A stretch of DNA of 64,000 nt, from the NCBI GenBank assembly GCA_034005165.1, contig JAVEVE010000003.1, positions 212,455 through 276,454 on the forward strand, written 5' to 3'. The position numbers and the translations under genes are program-made. The number at the start of each line of letters is the position of its first letter. Position 1 is the stretch's first letter. The stretch comes from UBA1573 sp034005165. Lineage in GTDB: Bacteria; Pseudomonadota; Alphaproteobacteria; Micavibrionales; Micavibrionaceae. The notes below the pieces were generated by a model. That model did no database searches, was not told the DNA's origin, and saw nothing but the letters and a program-made list of their open reading frames with translations. This document shows, in pieces, positions 7,911 to 16,159 of the stretch.

Positions 7911-8758
7911 AAACCAAATCCTTGAAGCCCGGTTTTTTTTGGTCCCGAAGAGGACGGAACGTTTGGAGTATCAGGAACGACCAAAGGTTCTTCAAATCGG
8001 CTTTTGGGTGTTGATGGATTTTGTGGACCGCTAAAATCTATAGCGTTCATATTCCCGTCAATCGCAACAGAGGGAACAAAATAATACCCCTTATGCCCGT
8101 TCTGCAAATAAGAATCTGCAGAAAGAATAGTCTGCTTATCATTGACCAGCTCCATGATACGCCAATGATTATCGGAGGATCTGACGGCCAGATTTGCGTG
8201 ATCAAACAGCTTTTCACCCCCCGAATTATAGACAGTTCCGGACAGAACCTGAATATTTGCGGGATCAGTTCCCATTCTCCGAAGCAAATCGGCGCCAAGG
8301 ATTGCAAAATCCTCACAATCTCCCGTCCCGCGCGTTAAAGTCTCTCGTGAAGTCTGGGCGTAATCAATTTCTCCGGCAAGAGGAACCCCTTCACGACGGG
8401 GAACATTGGCATCCTGTTCAGGAGAAGAGTAACGTACGTTACTATTCAGGACCTCACGAACCAATTCCATTCGGTCTTTTTCAGGAAGATTAGAACCAAC
8501 GCGTACAGCATCCCCGACAGTAATTCGGTCCTTCCCAATACTAATCTCGATTTTGTCCAGACTCTGGTCGGACTGGCTATCTTCAAGTGCAGCCCCTTGA
8601 ATAATTAAAGCGTGGCGATCCATCACTACTCGCTCACGGTTTTCCTGTGACATGGATTGAAATTGTTCTGCGGTAAGAGTTGGCCTTGAAAAGGCAGCAA
8701 CCGCATAAGGTCCCATTTGCAGTGCAGGATCGTCAAAAGATTGTGATGGTTTGGCCAC
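7907..8758 (-). CDS. LapG-like transglutaminase-fold cysteine protease (BTLCP family)
   Basis: The 283-residue protein has the core of bacterial transglutaminase-like cysteine proteinases: ETLTRGTGDCEDFAILGA with Cys148 flanked by the Asp and Glu that bind calcium in LapG, His187 in FDHANLAV, and an acidic residue in WRIMELVND (Glu203 or Asp207). LapG, the best studied member, cleaves large surface adhesins at a TAAG or PAAG site in the periplasm. Unlike LapG this protein has no recognisable signal peptide, and it has an extra N-terminal region of about 100 residues and a proline-rich tail. The start is GTG at 8758 with GGAG 7 nt upstream. It could act on the giant adhesin of this window, but that is inference; a cytoplasmic peptidase role is equally possible. 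Confidence 0.7.
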   Translation of the reverse strand: MAKPSQSFDDPALQMGPYAVAAFSRPTLTAEQFQSMSQENRERVVMDRHALIIQGAALEDSQSDQSLDKIEISIGKDRITVGDAVRVGSNLPEKDRMELVREVLNSNVRYSSPEQDANVPRREGVPLAGEIDYAQTSRETLTRGTGDCEDFAILGADLLRRMGTDPANIQVLSGTVYNSGGEKLFDHANLAVRSSDNHWRIMELVNDKQTILSADSYLQNGHKGYYFVPSVAIDGNMNAIDFSGPQNPSTPKSRFEEPLVVPDTPNVPSSSGPKKTGLQGFGF

Positions 8759-8978
8759 TGCCGATCTCCAAAATCGCGAAATACAAGGATCGCCATTATG
8801 AGAATCTAGCAGGGTTTCGTTAAAAAAGTTTAATTATCCTCCAGACAGCCTACATATAAGAGCAAATATAAGGGATTTTCGAGGATAGAAAACTGGAAAA
8901 GCACAGAATGGCTTGGTAAACAGAGTTCAAAATGCTAAAAAATCCATCTAATTCACTGAACGATTGAAGGATACCAGA

Positions 8979-9716
8979 ATGTTTAACTTAACAGGAAAAA
9001 CAGCCCTCGTAACAGGAGCCACAGGCGGCATCGGCGAAGCCATCGCCCGCGCACTTCACGCTCAAGGGGCAACCGTCGGCATTTCAGGCCGCAACACCGA
9101 TAAACTAAACGCACTGGCTGCTGACCTTAAAGACCGTGTCCACGTGCTTCCTGCTGACCTGTCAAATTTGGAAGCCGTTGATAAACTCGTCTCTGATGCT
9201 GATGCCGCTATGGGCCAAATTGATATTCTGGTCAATAATGCTGGCCTAACCCGAGATAACCTCTCGATGCGTATGAAAGACGAAGAATGGGACGAAGTCA
9301 TTGCTGTCAACATGACCGCAACTTTCAAACTCGCTAAGGCAGTCCAACGCGGCATGATGAAACGCCGCTATGGCCGCATCATCAACATCGCCTCCGTTGT
9401 GGGCGTGATGGGCAACCCGGGCCAATGTAACTACGTTGCCTCTAAAGCAGGAATGATCGGCTGGTCAAAAGCTATGGGCCAAGAAGTCGCCAGCCGTGGC
9501 ATTACCGTGAACTGCGTCGCACCTGGCTTCATCGCAACCTCAATGACCGAAGTATTGACCGACGATCAAAAAGCAAAAATCTCGTCAACCATCCCTATGC
9601 AAAAAATGGGAAGCGCACAAGATATCGCCGCAGCCGTGACCTACCTCGCCAGTGAAGAAGCAGGCTACGTCACAGGCGCAACCATCCACGTCAACGGCGG
9701 CATGGCCATGATCTAA
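8979..9716 (+). CDS. fabG: 3-oxoacyl-ACP reductase
   Basis: NADPH-dependent short-chain dehydrogenase that reduces 3-oxoacyl-ACP in fatty-acid elongation. The 245-residue protein has the Rossmann motif TGATGGIGEAIA, NNAG at about 88-91, the catalytic Ser in NIASVVGVMG and the YVASKAG Tyr-Lys pair. It ends with the FabG-typical YVTGATIHVNGGMAMI. An in-frame TTG at 8964 extends the frame, but the ATG at 8979 with AAGGA about 7 nt upstream is the credible start. It is followed by a strong terminator, so acpP is not cotranscribed. Confidence 0.94.
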   Translation: MFNLTGKTALVTGATGGIGEAIARALHAQGATVGISGRNTDKLNALAADLKDRVHVLPADLSNLEAVDKLVSDADAAMGQIDILVNNAGLTRDNLSMRMKDEEWDEVIAVNMTATFKLAKAVQRGMMKRRYGRIINIASVVGVMGNPGQCNYVASKAGMIGWSKAMGQEVASRGITVNCVAPGFIATSMTEVLTDDQKAKISSTIPMQKMGSAQDIAAAVTYLASEEAGYVTGATIHVNGGMAMI

Positions 9717-9743
9717 TCAGATCAATAATATTAGCAAATAAAC

Positions 9744-9768
9744 AAAAGGAGCCAATCGGCTCCTTTTT
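9744..9768 (+). terminator. Rho-independent terminator after fabG
   Basis: Perfect 10-bp stem (9744-9753 with 9758-9767, core GGAGCC/GGCTCC), AATC loop and a T-run. The A-rich left arm also lets it work for the helicase gene converging from the other side. Confidence 0.85.
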
Positions 9769-9791
9769 AAATTCTAACTATTATTCAGTGA

Positions 9792-11699
9792 CTAAGCAGC
9801 GCGGTTGGAGCGGCGCGGACCTTTGTTCCCAAAGCCACCTGACTTTTTAAAACCTCCAGAGCGCCCTTCCGAACGACCTTCACCGGATTTTTTAAATCCG
9901 CCTTCTTTCTTGAAGCCACCTTCTTTCTTGAAGCCACCTTCCTTCTTGAAGCCGCCTTCACGACGCTCACCTGAACGCTCACCGTCACGAGAGAAAGATT
10001 TCTTCTGTCCACCGTCTCTGTTCCCCCAGCTATTGCCGGAAGAAGAACGGTCTCCGTCTTTAGTCCATGACTTTTTAAAGCCCCCGTCTCTAGAACCTTC
10101 TCTAGAACCGTCTTTTTTAGCAAAAGGCTTCTTACCCTCAAAATTACGGCCTGCAGACCTATCGCCAAACTTCTTATCTCCGAAATTGCGGTCTCCAAAT
10201 TTTTTCTCACCGAACTTTTTGTCGCCAAAACCTTTTCCTTCAGATCTCTGACCAAATGGCTTTTTACCGAATGGTTTCTTTCCGAAAGATTTTTTCTCGC
10301 CCATTTTCTTATCAAAGAATTCGGACTTGGCTTGAGCCAATTCAGGATCAGCATCAGACGCAAAACGAACAGGAACTTTAGAAGAAGAACGATCTGAACG
10401 ATGTTCATCTTTCTTGAAGCTCGATTTCCAATTCGGTTTATCACCGAACTTGCGCTCGCCGAAACTTTTCTTAGGGCCATAAGAACGGCCTTCGCTTCTG
10501 CCTTCCCCGCGCCCTTCCCAACGACCTTCGGAACGACCGTTACGACCGCCTTCATGGCGTTTTTTACCGTTGCCGTTACCGGAACGTTCACTACGCTCGC
10601 CGCGATCTTCTTTTTTCTTCGGGTTCATCAAACGATCAATCGCAGACCATTTGGATTTATCCTGACCGGAGATCAGGCAGATTGCTTCACCCTCAGCTCC
10701 GTTACGACCGGTACGACCGATACGGTGAATATAATCTTCAGGACATTGTGGCAGATCATAATTGATAACTGTCTCGAGCAATGGAATATCCAAACCACGA
10801 GCAGCAACATCCGTTGCAACCAAAATACGAACTTCGTTTTTACGGAAGGTACGCAACACGCGGTCGCGTTGACCTTGACGCAAGTCACCATGAATAGAGT
10901 CGGCGGAATGATTATCTTTAGACAATCTTTTAGCCAAACGATCAGCTCCGTGTTTTGTTTTCACAAACACGATAATCTGACCGGAACGCTCATCCAGCAA
11001 TTTGACGAGTTGGTCATGCTTGGAGTCGTCATTGACATGAATTAGCTCCTGACGAATTTTAGGTGCGGCTTGGTGAGGCTGATGTGTTTCAACACGTGCA
11101 GGATCATTAAGATACTTGCCCGCAAGCTTCATAATATTCGGAGGAACAGTCGCGGAGAACATCAAGGTCTGACGTTTTTCAGGCAACCATTCAGCAATCG
11201 CATCAAGCTGAACGCCAAAACCCATATCAAGCATACGATCAGCTTCATCCAGAACAAGAAAATCACATTTGGCTAAACGTAATGTATCGCGCTCAAGGTG
11301 ATCATTGATACGGCCAGGCGTTCCGACAATAATACGTGGTTTGGTCTGCAATTGTTTCAATTGCTTGAACATCGCTTCACCGCCGATCAGCAGAACAGAT
11401 CGAACATTCTCTCCTTCCGGCAGGAACGAGCGGATTTGTGTATGAACCTGCAAAGCCAACTCACGAGTTGGAGTCATAACCAAAGCCATACTATGCGGGT
11501 TGTTAATCAGGTGTTGAACGAGTGGCAAGCCGAAAGCTGCTGTCTTACCTGTACCTGTCTGTGCTGTCCCGAGAATATCTTTGCCGTCGAGAGCCAGCGG
11601 AATAGAACGCGTCTGAATTTCTGTCGGTTCGATAAAATTGATAGCAGTAAGTTTCTTTAAAATAGCCTCATTAAGGCCGAAAGTGGAAAATCCGGTCAT
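9792..11699 (-). CDS. DEAD-box RNA helicase with long basic repeat tail
   Basis: ATP-dependent RNA helicase of the RhlE type, probably acting in ribosome assembly or mRNA decay. All motifs are present: Q motif FIEPTEIQTRSIP, motif I AQTGTGKTAAF, Ia PTRELALQ, II DEAD, III SAT, V ATDVAARGLDIP and VI HRIGRTGRNG. The core ends near residue 365. The remaining roughly 270 residues are a low-complexity tail rich in K, G, F, R, S and E, with repeats such as KKFGDRNFGDKKFGD and GGFKKE units; such tails bind RNA. AAGGA precedes the ATG. It is monocistronic, ending against the fabG terminator. At 635 residues it is longer than a typical RhlE because of the tail. Confidence 0.93.
   Translation of the reverse strand: MTGFSTFGLNEAILKKLTAINFIEPTEIQTRSIPLALDGKDILGTAQTGTGKTAAFGLPLVQHLINNPHSMALVMTPTRELALQVHTQIRSFLPEGENVRSVLLIGGEAMFKQLKQLQTKPRIIVGTPGRINDHLERDTLRLAKCDFLVLDEADRMLDMGFGVQLDAIAEWLPEKRQTLMFSATVPPNIMKLAGKYLNDPARVETHQPHQAAPKIRQELIHVNDDSKHDQLVKLLDERSGQIIVFVKTKHGADRLAKRLSKDNHSADSIHGDLRQGQRDRVLRTFRKNEVRILVATDVAARGLDIPLLETVINYDLPQCPEDYIHRIGRTGRNGAEGEAICLISGQDKSKWSAIDRLMNPKKKEDRGERSERSGNGNGKKRHEGGRNGRSEGRWEGRGEGRSEGRSYGPKKSFGERKFGDKPNWKSSFKKDEHRSDRSSSKVPVRFASDADPELAQAKSEFFDKKMGEKKSFGKKPFGKKPFGQRSEGKGFGDKKFGEKKFGDRNFGDKKFGDRSAGRNFEGKKPFAKKDGSREGSRDGGFKKSWTKDGDRSSSGNSWGNRDGGQKKSFSRDGERSGERREGGFKKEGGFKKEGGFKKEGGFKKSGEGRSEGRSGGFKKSGGFGNKGPRRSNRAA
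9899..9962 (-). repeat. 18-bp tandem repeats coding for GGFKKE units
   Basis: Three to four near-identical 18-bp units in the 3' end of the helicase gene encode successive GGFKKE hexapeptides. They differ by single silent changes, as expected for recent slippage expansion. Confidence 0.7.
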
Positions 11700-12019
11700 T
11701 ATAAATCCTTATATTTATGTCCGTGTCGATAACGTTCACTATTGAACATCATCAGAGTTTATCTGCAGCCCTTGTTTTTTATATTTTTCAAAGCTGGCTC
11801 TCGTTCAACACGGCATAAAAAGGTCTTTATAAAAACCCGTAAAACATATGGCAGAAAGCAACCTGCCAAAGATGTGCGGAAAAAAAGCAATTAACTCGTG
11901 GGGAGGTTATGCACAGTTTTTCCACAATAAGTCAAGAAAATTAAAGAGAAATAATAAAGCCGATAAAAAAACGGGAAGCCGAAGCTCCCCGTCCTTACGC
12001 AGTAAAGCTGATTACACGC
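11700..12019. other. Intergenic region between helicase and 684-aa orphan gene
   Basis: About 320 bp. It holds the helicase Shine-Dalgarno and upstream region and, near the far end, the terminator of the orphan gene. I see no credible gene, repeat or RNA in between; a plus-strand ORF at 11848 lacks support. Confidence 0.4.
11964..11992 (-). terminator. Rho-independent terminator of the 688-aa orphan gene
   Basis: Read on the minus strand, a 9-bp stem with one G-T pair (ACGGGGAGC / GCTTCCCGT) and a TTCG tetraloop is followed by seven T residues, just after the stop codon at 12020. Confidence 0.85.
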
Positions 12020-14086
12020 TTAGCGCATGGAATGATATAGTTCCGGAACCAGCTGACGTGTAACGATCTTGTCGACACATTCGCTGACAGCGGAGCAGAA
12101 ACCGGAAGCCTTAATAAAGAAATATTGCAGACTATTCGGACGGTTCGCATCACGAACAGTACCAAAGTCTCCATCGGACACAGTATTTTTATATGCATTA
12201 CAATCCGTATGAACATTTAACGAATTATCAGCAGACGGGCCGGTTGGGATGTCAGCAGCGCAGGAAAAAGCAAATTGACTGCTATCCAGTTTTGGAGCAT
12301 TCGATTCAAGATCTGCCAGAATAGCTTGAGCATTTTCAGGTTCAATCATTTGCGCCAATTCCAGATTGCTCAACCCTTCTGCGGGTGCCTGTCCGGTAGC
12401 TGTCAAATAATCAACCATCTCTTTATGGGCATAATCAGCCGTCAGGGCCGCCTGCGCACGAGCCAGCTCTGCCGACTGCGATTTCAGGGTATCTTGAAAA
12501 GGAACATCAGCCGATGCAGGAACATCAGAAAGAGGAAGATCAGCAGCAGGAACAACAACCTGTTCAGTCGCAACCTGTGCAGCCTGTTCCGCAGCGGCAG
12601 CCTCGGCAGCCTTACGTGCGGCTTCTTCTGCTAGTTGATTTTGAACAACATCGACCGGAGGGAGGTTGGTCGGGCTCACGCCTTTCCATTGATCGACAAA
12701 CTCTTGTGCAATTTTGTGTAAAGTACCTTTCGTATTGGCGGCAACATTCTGCATCTGGGTCAACGACTCTGCCGGAGCAGTTGCATGATTCAAATACGCC
12801 AAATCGATACTTGCTTGCGCCCACGCAGTCTTTTGCCCATGTTCGAGTGCTGCATCAATTGCCTTTTGATAAAGCTGTTTAGCTAGATCTTCATGGCCTT
12901 TAACCAAAGATTGGGCTGCATCCTTCATAAGCTGCGCATTGTCAGGATGCGCAATCATAGCCCCAACCAGAGCCTTACTTTTAGCAGAGAGAGCATCCCC
13001 ACCCAGAAGTTCTTTAGCCCGATCCAAAGCAGATAATGGTGTTGCAGCCAATTCACTTGCAGCCTGCATTCCCTCGGTCGCTTGTGCATAAACAGCATTA
13101 TGATGAGCTGCATTTGCAGGGTCAAGGCTAATCGCCTCATTCGCACTCTCGGCAATACGCCCGAATTCTTGGGAAAGTCTTGCCGCTTCTGCTTTCTGTT
13201 GGGCCAACGCTTCAGCAGGGTTGTCACACCAACTCTGATTGTCAAAAGGACAATCAGCTTGTCCTGCCTCAAATGCGGCTATATCAGCATCAATTTTTGC
13301 AATCGGATCCAGCGCACCCGGGGCACCTACAGCATGTGCAGCAGGAACTGCCGATTGAGCTGCCGATTGAGCTGCCTGTGCAGCATGCGCACTAGCAACA
13401 GGCCCACTATCAAAAAGACCAGAAACAAAATCACTAATAGCCGAGAAATTATGAATGACCCCGAACGAAGCTGCAGAAAGTGCCATACCCGAAACGGCTT
13501 CTTTAAAATACATTTTGGTAGAAATCTTATGGGTCGCAGCTTTTTTAACAAACAACTTCCAGAAAGGTGTTTGCTCCAAACCCTCACGGATTTCTCGTTT
13601 TTGCTCGGCTTGAGCCGCTTCTTTAACAGAACGAATACCTGCTGTAATCAAGTTTGATGCAACGATACCGGCCCCAGCGGCGGCAGCTACAGGTAAGGCA
13701 GCAAGTGCAACTTTTGCAGCAAACGCAGTAGCAACACCTGCTCCGACATTCACAGCCATCCATTTGGCATCTTCACGAAACCAGCGGCGCAGACCAGAAA
13801 TACGGGACGCCAAAGTCCCGCGGTCAGCGGAATTATCCGTAAAGGAAACTGTTTCAACATCCCGACGGGACGAAACATGACGCGGAAGGGGCATAATAGC
13901 TATCGCAGCAGCAGGAGACTCCATACTAACAACATCTGTTAATATAGGGAGACCATTTTCATCCAAAGGGAAGGGATATGTTTCAGACGGGCTTAAGGAC
14001 GGTTTACGCCGTGGTGTAGTCACACCATCCGCCAACACAGGGGTATCTTCAAGATTAGAATTATCAATAACTGGATCTACTGCCAC
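12020..14086 (-). CDS. Large orphan protein with membrane segment and helical repeats
   Basis: Not recognised. The 688-residue product begins at GTG (14086) with GAGGTG upstream. The first about 100 residues are hydrophilic. Residues near 110-155 are strongly hydrophobic and Ala/Gly-rich (VATAFAAKVALAALPVAAAAG), and a second hydrophobic stretch lies around 200-220. The middle (about 250-560) is Ala-rich and helical, with spacing such as AKQLYQKAIDAALEHGQ followed by AWAQASIDLAYLNHA that resembles TPR/Sel1-type helical pairs. The C-terminus holds six Cys, some paired by spacing (CAADIP, HTDCNAY, GFCSAVSECVDKI), suggesting disulphides outside the cytoplasm. Nothing indicates an enzymatic activity. 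It has its own terminator and looks monocistronic. Confidence 0.7.
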   Translation of the reverse strand: MAVDPVIDNSNLEDTPVLADGVTTPRRKPSLSPSETYPFPLDENGLPILTDVVSMESPAAAIAIMPLPRHVSSRRDVETVSFTDNSADRGTLASRISGLRRWFREDAKWMAVNVGAGVATAFAAKVALAALPVAAAAGAGIVASNLITAGIRSVKEAAQAEQKREIREGLEQTPFWKLFVKKAATHKISTKMYFKEAVSGMALSAASFGVIHNFSAISDFVSGLFDSGPVASAHAAQAAQSAAQSAVPAAHAVGAPGALDPIAKIDADIAAFEAGQADCPFDNQSWCDNPAEALAQQKAEAARLSQEFGRIAESANEAISLDPANAAHHNAVYAQATEGMQAASELAATPLSALDRAKELLGGDALSAKSKALVGAMIAHPDNAQLMKDAAQSLVKGHEDLAKQLYQKAIDAALEHGQKTAWAQASIDLAYLNHATAPAESLTQMQNVAANTKGTLHKIAQEFVDQWKGVSPTNLPPVDVVQNQLAEEAARKAAEAAAAEQAAQVATEQVVVPAADLPLSDVPASADVPFQDTLKSQSAELARAQAALTADYAHKEMVDYLTATGQAPAEGLSNLELAQMIEPENAQAILADLESNAPKLDSSQFAFSCAADIPTGPSADNSLNVHTDCNAYKNTVSDGDFGTVRDANRPNSLQYFFIKASGFCSAVSECVDKIVTRQLVPELYHSMR

Positions 14087-14212
14087 ATCACACCTCGATT
14101 TATCTTTCTTATGTTCCGGTTTTTTCTGCCAGATCGGCCTATTTATAGGCTCGGGGGCTGTTGTATCATGGAATCGAAACCGGATGCAATAAAATATTCT
14201 GAAAAATAAATC

Positions 14213-14242
14213 TTGACATATTTTGAGAAAATAACGTATTTT
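14213..14242 (+). promoter_or_regulatory. Candidate promoter of the secreted repeat protein
   Basis: A perfect TTGACA (14213-14218) is followed after 18 nt by TATTTT (14237-14242). The leader to the ATG at 14359 would be about 110 nt and ends with AAGGAGG, a very strong ribosome binding site, which suggests high expression. Confidence 0.45.
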
Positions 14243-14358
14243 TGCCGCGATCTACCAATCCATTTAATCGCTATAAAAAATCGCGAAAAGGGCTGGAGAA
14301 CATAAAAACATAACATATATATGCAGAGTTTTATTTTTCCCGAAGGAGGGCGTGTAAC

Positions 14359-15324
14359 ATGAAAATGAATATCAAGAAATTAGCAGGAGCTTCCGTATTG
14401 GCATTGGGCACAGCATTTGCTGGCGCAGCAAACGCAACCTGTACTTCCGGATGCGGAACACAGCCAAGCAACACTATCAATTTGACAAACGACGTAACTG
14501 CAAACCCAACATCTACATCTACTGCGACAGCAAACCCGACACAAATCGCAAACCCAACATCTACATCTACTGCGACAGCAAGCCCAACGCAAATCGCAAA
14601 CCCAACATCTACATCTACTGCGACAGCAAGCCCAACACAAATCGCAAACCCAACATCTACATCCACAGCCACCCAAATAACTAAACTCGAAGGTGGCGAC
14701 CAAACGACAACCGTTGGTGTTGGAGTAGGCGTAGAAGGCAACAATACAAACATTGTAAAAGCAACAACCGGCGATAGCAACGCAGCCGCAACTGTTCAAT
14801 CTGGTGCTATCCAATTGAACCAAACATACAAACAAGTTAAGCAAGTTGCTTCTGCAATTGCAGCCCCAGCGATGCCTGCAAACGTAGCACCGGGCAACTG
14901 CTGGCAAGTGACTCAAGGCGCATCATTGGCACTTCAATCTGCCAACTGGGGCGTGAGCGGAAACATGTCCGGTAAGGCCGAATGGACCGAAGACAGCAAT
15001 ACCTGTGAAAAGTTTCAGCAAATCCGTACAGGTATGGCGAGCCCGAACCCTGCTATGAATGCTGCAGCTGTCCTGATTAAAGGTGACGATGCCCTGATTC
15101 AGGATCTAATGGGTCAAAAAGGTCAAGACCTGAAAAACTTCTTCGGAACAACTGCACAATCCACCTCGGCAACATATACAACAACCGTTGCTGCTCCTGC
15201 TGCAGCCCATGCACCAGCAGAAGCTCCTGTATATATCTGCCCAAAAGGCTCTGCAAAAGCAGGCCAAGCAGGTGAAGTTGTTCGCCTGAAATCCGGTGAA
15301 TTGGCGCTGAATTGCGGAATGTAA
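14359..15324 (+). CDS. Secreted tandem-repeat protein
   Basis: Not recognised as a known family. The 321-residue product has a clear Sec signal peptide (MKMNIKKLAGASVLALGTAF, cleavage after ANA near residue 27). It is followed by a Thr/Ser/Asn-rich tract of 16-residue units of the type ANPTSTSTATASPTQI (about residues 48-104). The middle is Asn/Thr-rich (VGVGVGVEGNNTNIVKATTG). A C-terminal domain holds Cys in GNCWQVTQG, NTCEKF, VYICPKG and LNCGM, so two disulphides are plausible. A very strong AAGGAGG ribosome site precedes the ATG. It could be a surface or spore-coat-like structural protein or adhesin; the sequence does not decide. It is followed by a terminator. Confidence 0.75.
   Translation: MKMNIKKLAGASVLALGTAFAGAANATCTSGCGTQPSNTINLTNDVTANPTSTSTATANPTQIANPTSTSTATASPTQIANPTSTSTATASPTQIANPTSTSTATQITKLEGGDQTTTVGVGVGVEGNNTNIVKATTGDSNAAATVQSGAIQLNQTYKQVKQVASAIAAPAMPANVAPGNCWQVTQGASLALQSANWGVSGNMSGKAEWTEDSNTCEKFQQIRTGMASPNPAMNAAAVLIKGDDALIQDLMGQKGQDLKNFFGTTAQSTSATYTTTVAAPAAAHAPAEAPVYICPKGSAKAGQAGEVVRLKSGELALNCGM
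14500..14670 (+). repeat. 3.6 copies of a 48-bp tandem repeat
   Basis: Units start at 14500, 14548, 14596 and 14644, the last partial. Units differ at very few positions, and each encodes 16 residues, keeping the reading frame on expansion or contraction. Confidence 0.9.
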
Positions 15325-15346
15325 TTCAATACCGATAAAGAATTCT

Positions 15347-15372
15347 AAAAGGCCGCAGGACGGCCTTTTATT
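15347..15372 (+). terminator. Rho-independent terminator after the repeat protein
   Basis: A 9-bp stem (15347-15355 with 15361-15369, AAAAGGCCG/CGGCCTTTT) with a 5-nt loop and T-rich tail follows the stop codon by 22 bp. Confidence 0.85.
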
Positions 15373-15403
15373 TTACCAAGTAACAGCCAAAGCATGTTTA
15401 ATC

Positions 15404-16123
15404 ATGACGCACGCATTAAAGACAAAGCTGGCAATCCTTTTTAATTCCGCTCTTTTAGCGGGAACATTTGCCTGTGGTCAGGCCCATGCACTGACTTCCC
15501 CCGAGCTACCAGAAGAAAATTATTTACACCTGAACCGTCAGGATGCCGTTCCCGATACAAATTTTGCCATCAATTACATGAAATCGCTTGGCATTGACCG
15601 CTTTATATTTCTGGATAAGAAAACAGCCTCTATAAAACTTCTGGACAGAGGCGTTATTGTCCACGAAGTCCCTGCGCTAATCGGCAAACTAAAAGGGGAC
15701 CATATCAAGGATGGTGTGACCCAAGCCGGCATCTTCGCTCTTCAAATTTCAGGGAACCAGTCCCACGATGAAACGGCCATAATTTATTCTTTTGCAGAAA
15801 AGCATGATTTTAATGCAATCCACCCTTTAATGGATATTCAAGGCCAGAATCGTCCAAATCGGATTAAAAATGAAAATCCGGACACCAGACGAATTACAGA
15901 TGGCTGTATAAATCTGGCACGAGAGGATTATAATCAGGTGGCACAATTTGCCATTGAATCCCTACGCTTTAGCCAAGGAGGCGATATCTCGCAATATGCC
16001 TACATGGTTGTCGCACCGGAGAAAAAGGCGATGTCGGATTTTAATTGGCCTATGGTGCGCCCGAAACCTGTAGCCATATTACCAAGCATTAAGCTGCCTG
16101 ATCCCATACTTATTCTTAAATAA
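15404..16123 (+). CDS. L,D-transpeptidase-like exported protein
   Basis: A 239-residue protein with a signal peptide (cleavage after AHA, about residue 29). Its core resembles the YkuD fold: FLDKKTASIKLLDRG near the start, and the active-site region RRITDGCINLAREDY with the catalytic Cys. The usual His-Gly pair upstream is less clear; NAIHPLMDIQG may supply the His, and the SHGCIR consensus is changed to TDGCIN. These enzymes cross-link peptidoglycan or attach proteins to it in the periplasm. No Shine-Dalgarno is evident. It lies between a secreted repeat protein and a lipoprotein, a small group of envelope genes. Confidence 0.7.
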   Translation: MTHALKTKLAILFNSALLAGTFACGQAHALTSPELPEENYLHLNRQDAVPDTNFAINYMKSLGIDRFIFLDKKTASIKLLDRGVIVHEVPALIGKLKGDHIKDGVTQAGIFALQISGNQSHDETAIIYSFAEKHDFNAIHPLMDIQGQNRPNRIKNENPDTRRITDGCINLAREDYNQVAQFAIESLRFSQGGDISQYAYMVVAPEKKAMSDFNWPMVRPKPVAILPSIKLPDPILILK

Positions 16124-16124
16124 T

Positions 16125-16153
16125 TTGACATATTATGAAAACTGGCGTATAAC
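16125..16153 (+). promoter_or_regulatory. Strong sigma70-type promoter abutting the lipoprotein start
   Basis: TTGACA (16125-16130), 17-nt spacer, TATAAC (16148-16153); the -10 box ends 6 nt before the ATG at 16160. Transcription should start at or within a base or two of the ATG, predicting a leaderless mRNA. No Shine-Dalgarno is present. Confidence 0.65.
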
Positions 16154-16159
16154 ATTGCC

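Noticed and set aside
9785..10591. 268-aa minus-strand ORF inside the helicase gene
   Set aside because: It is a frame shadow of the repeat tail; its Val/Leu/Ser-rich composition reflects repeated codons and there is no ribosome site.
10401..11045. 214-aa plus-strand ORF antisense to the helicase
   Set aside because: Antisense shadow of a strongly conserved DEAD-box core; no ribosome site or family signature.
11848..12063. 71-aa plus-strand ORF between helicase and orphan gene
   Set aside because: Overlaps the terminator and 3' end of the orphan gene, with no ribosome site.
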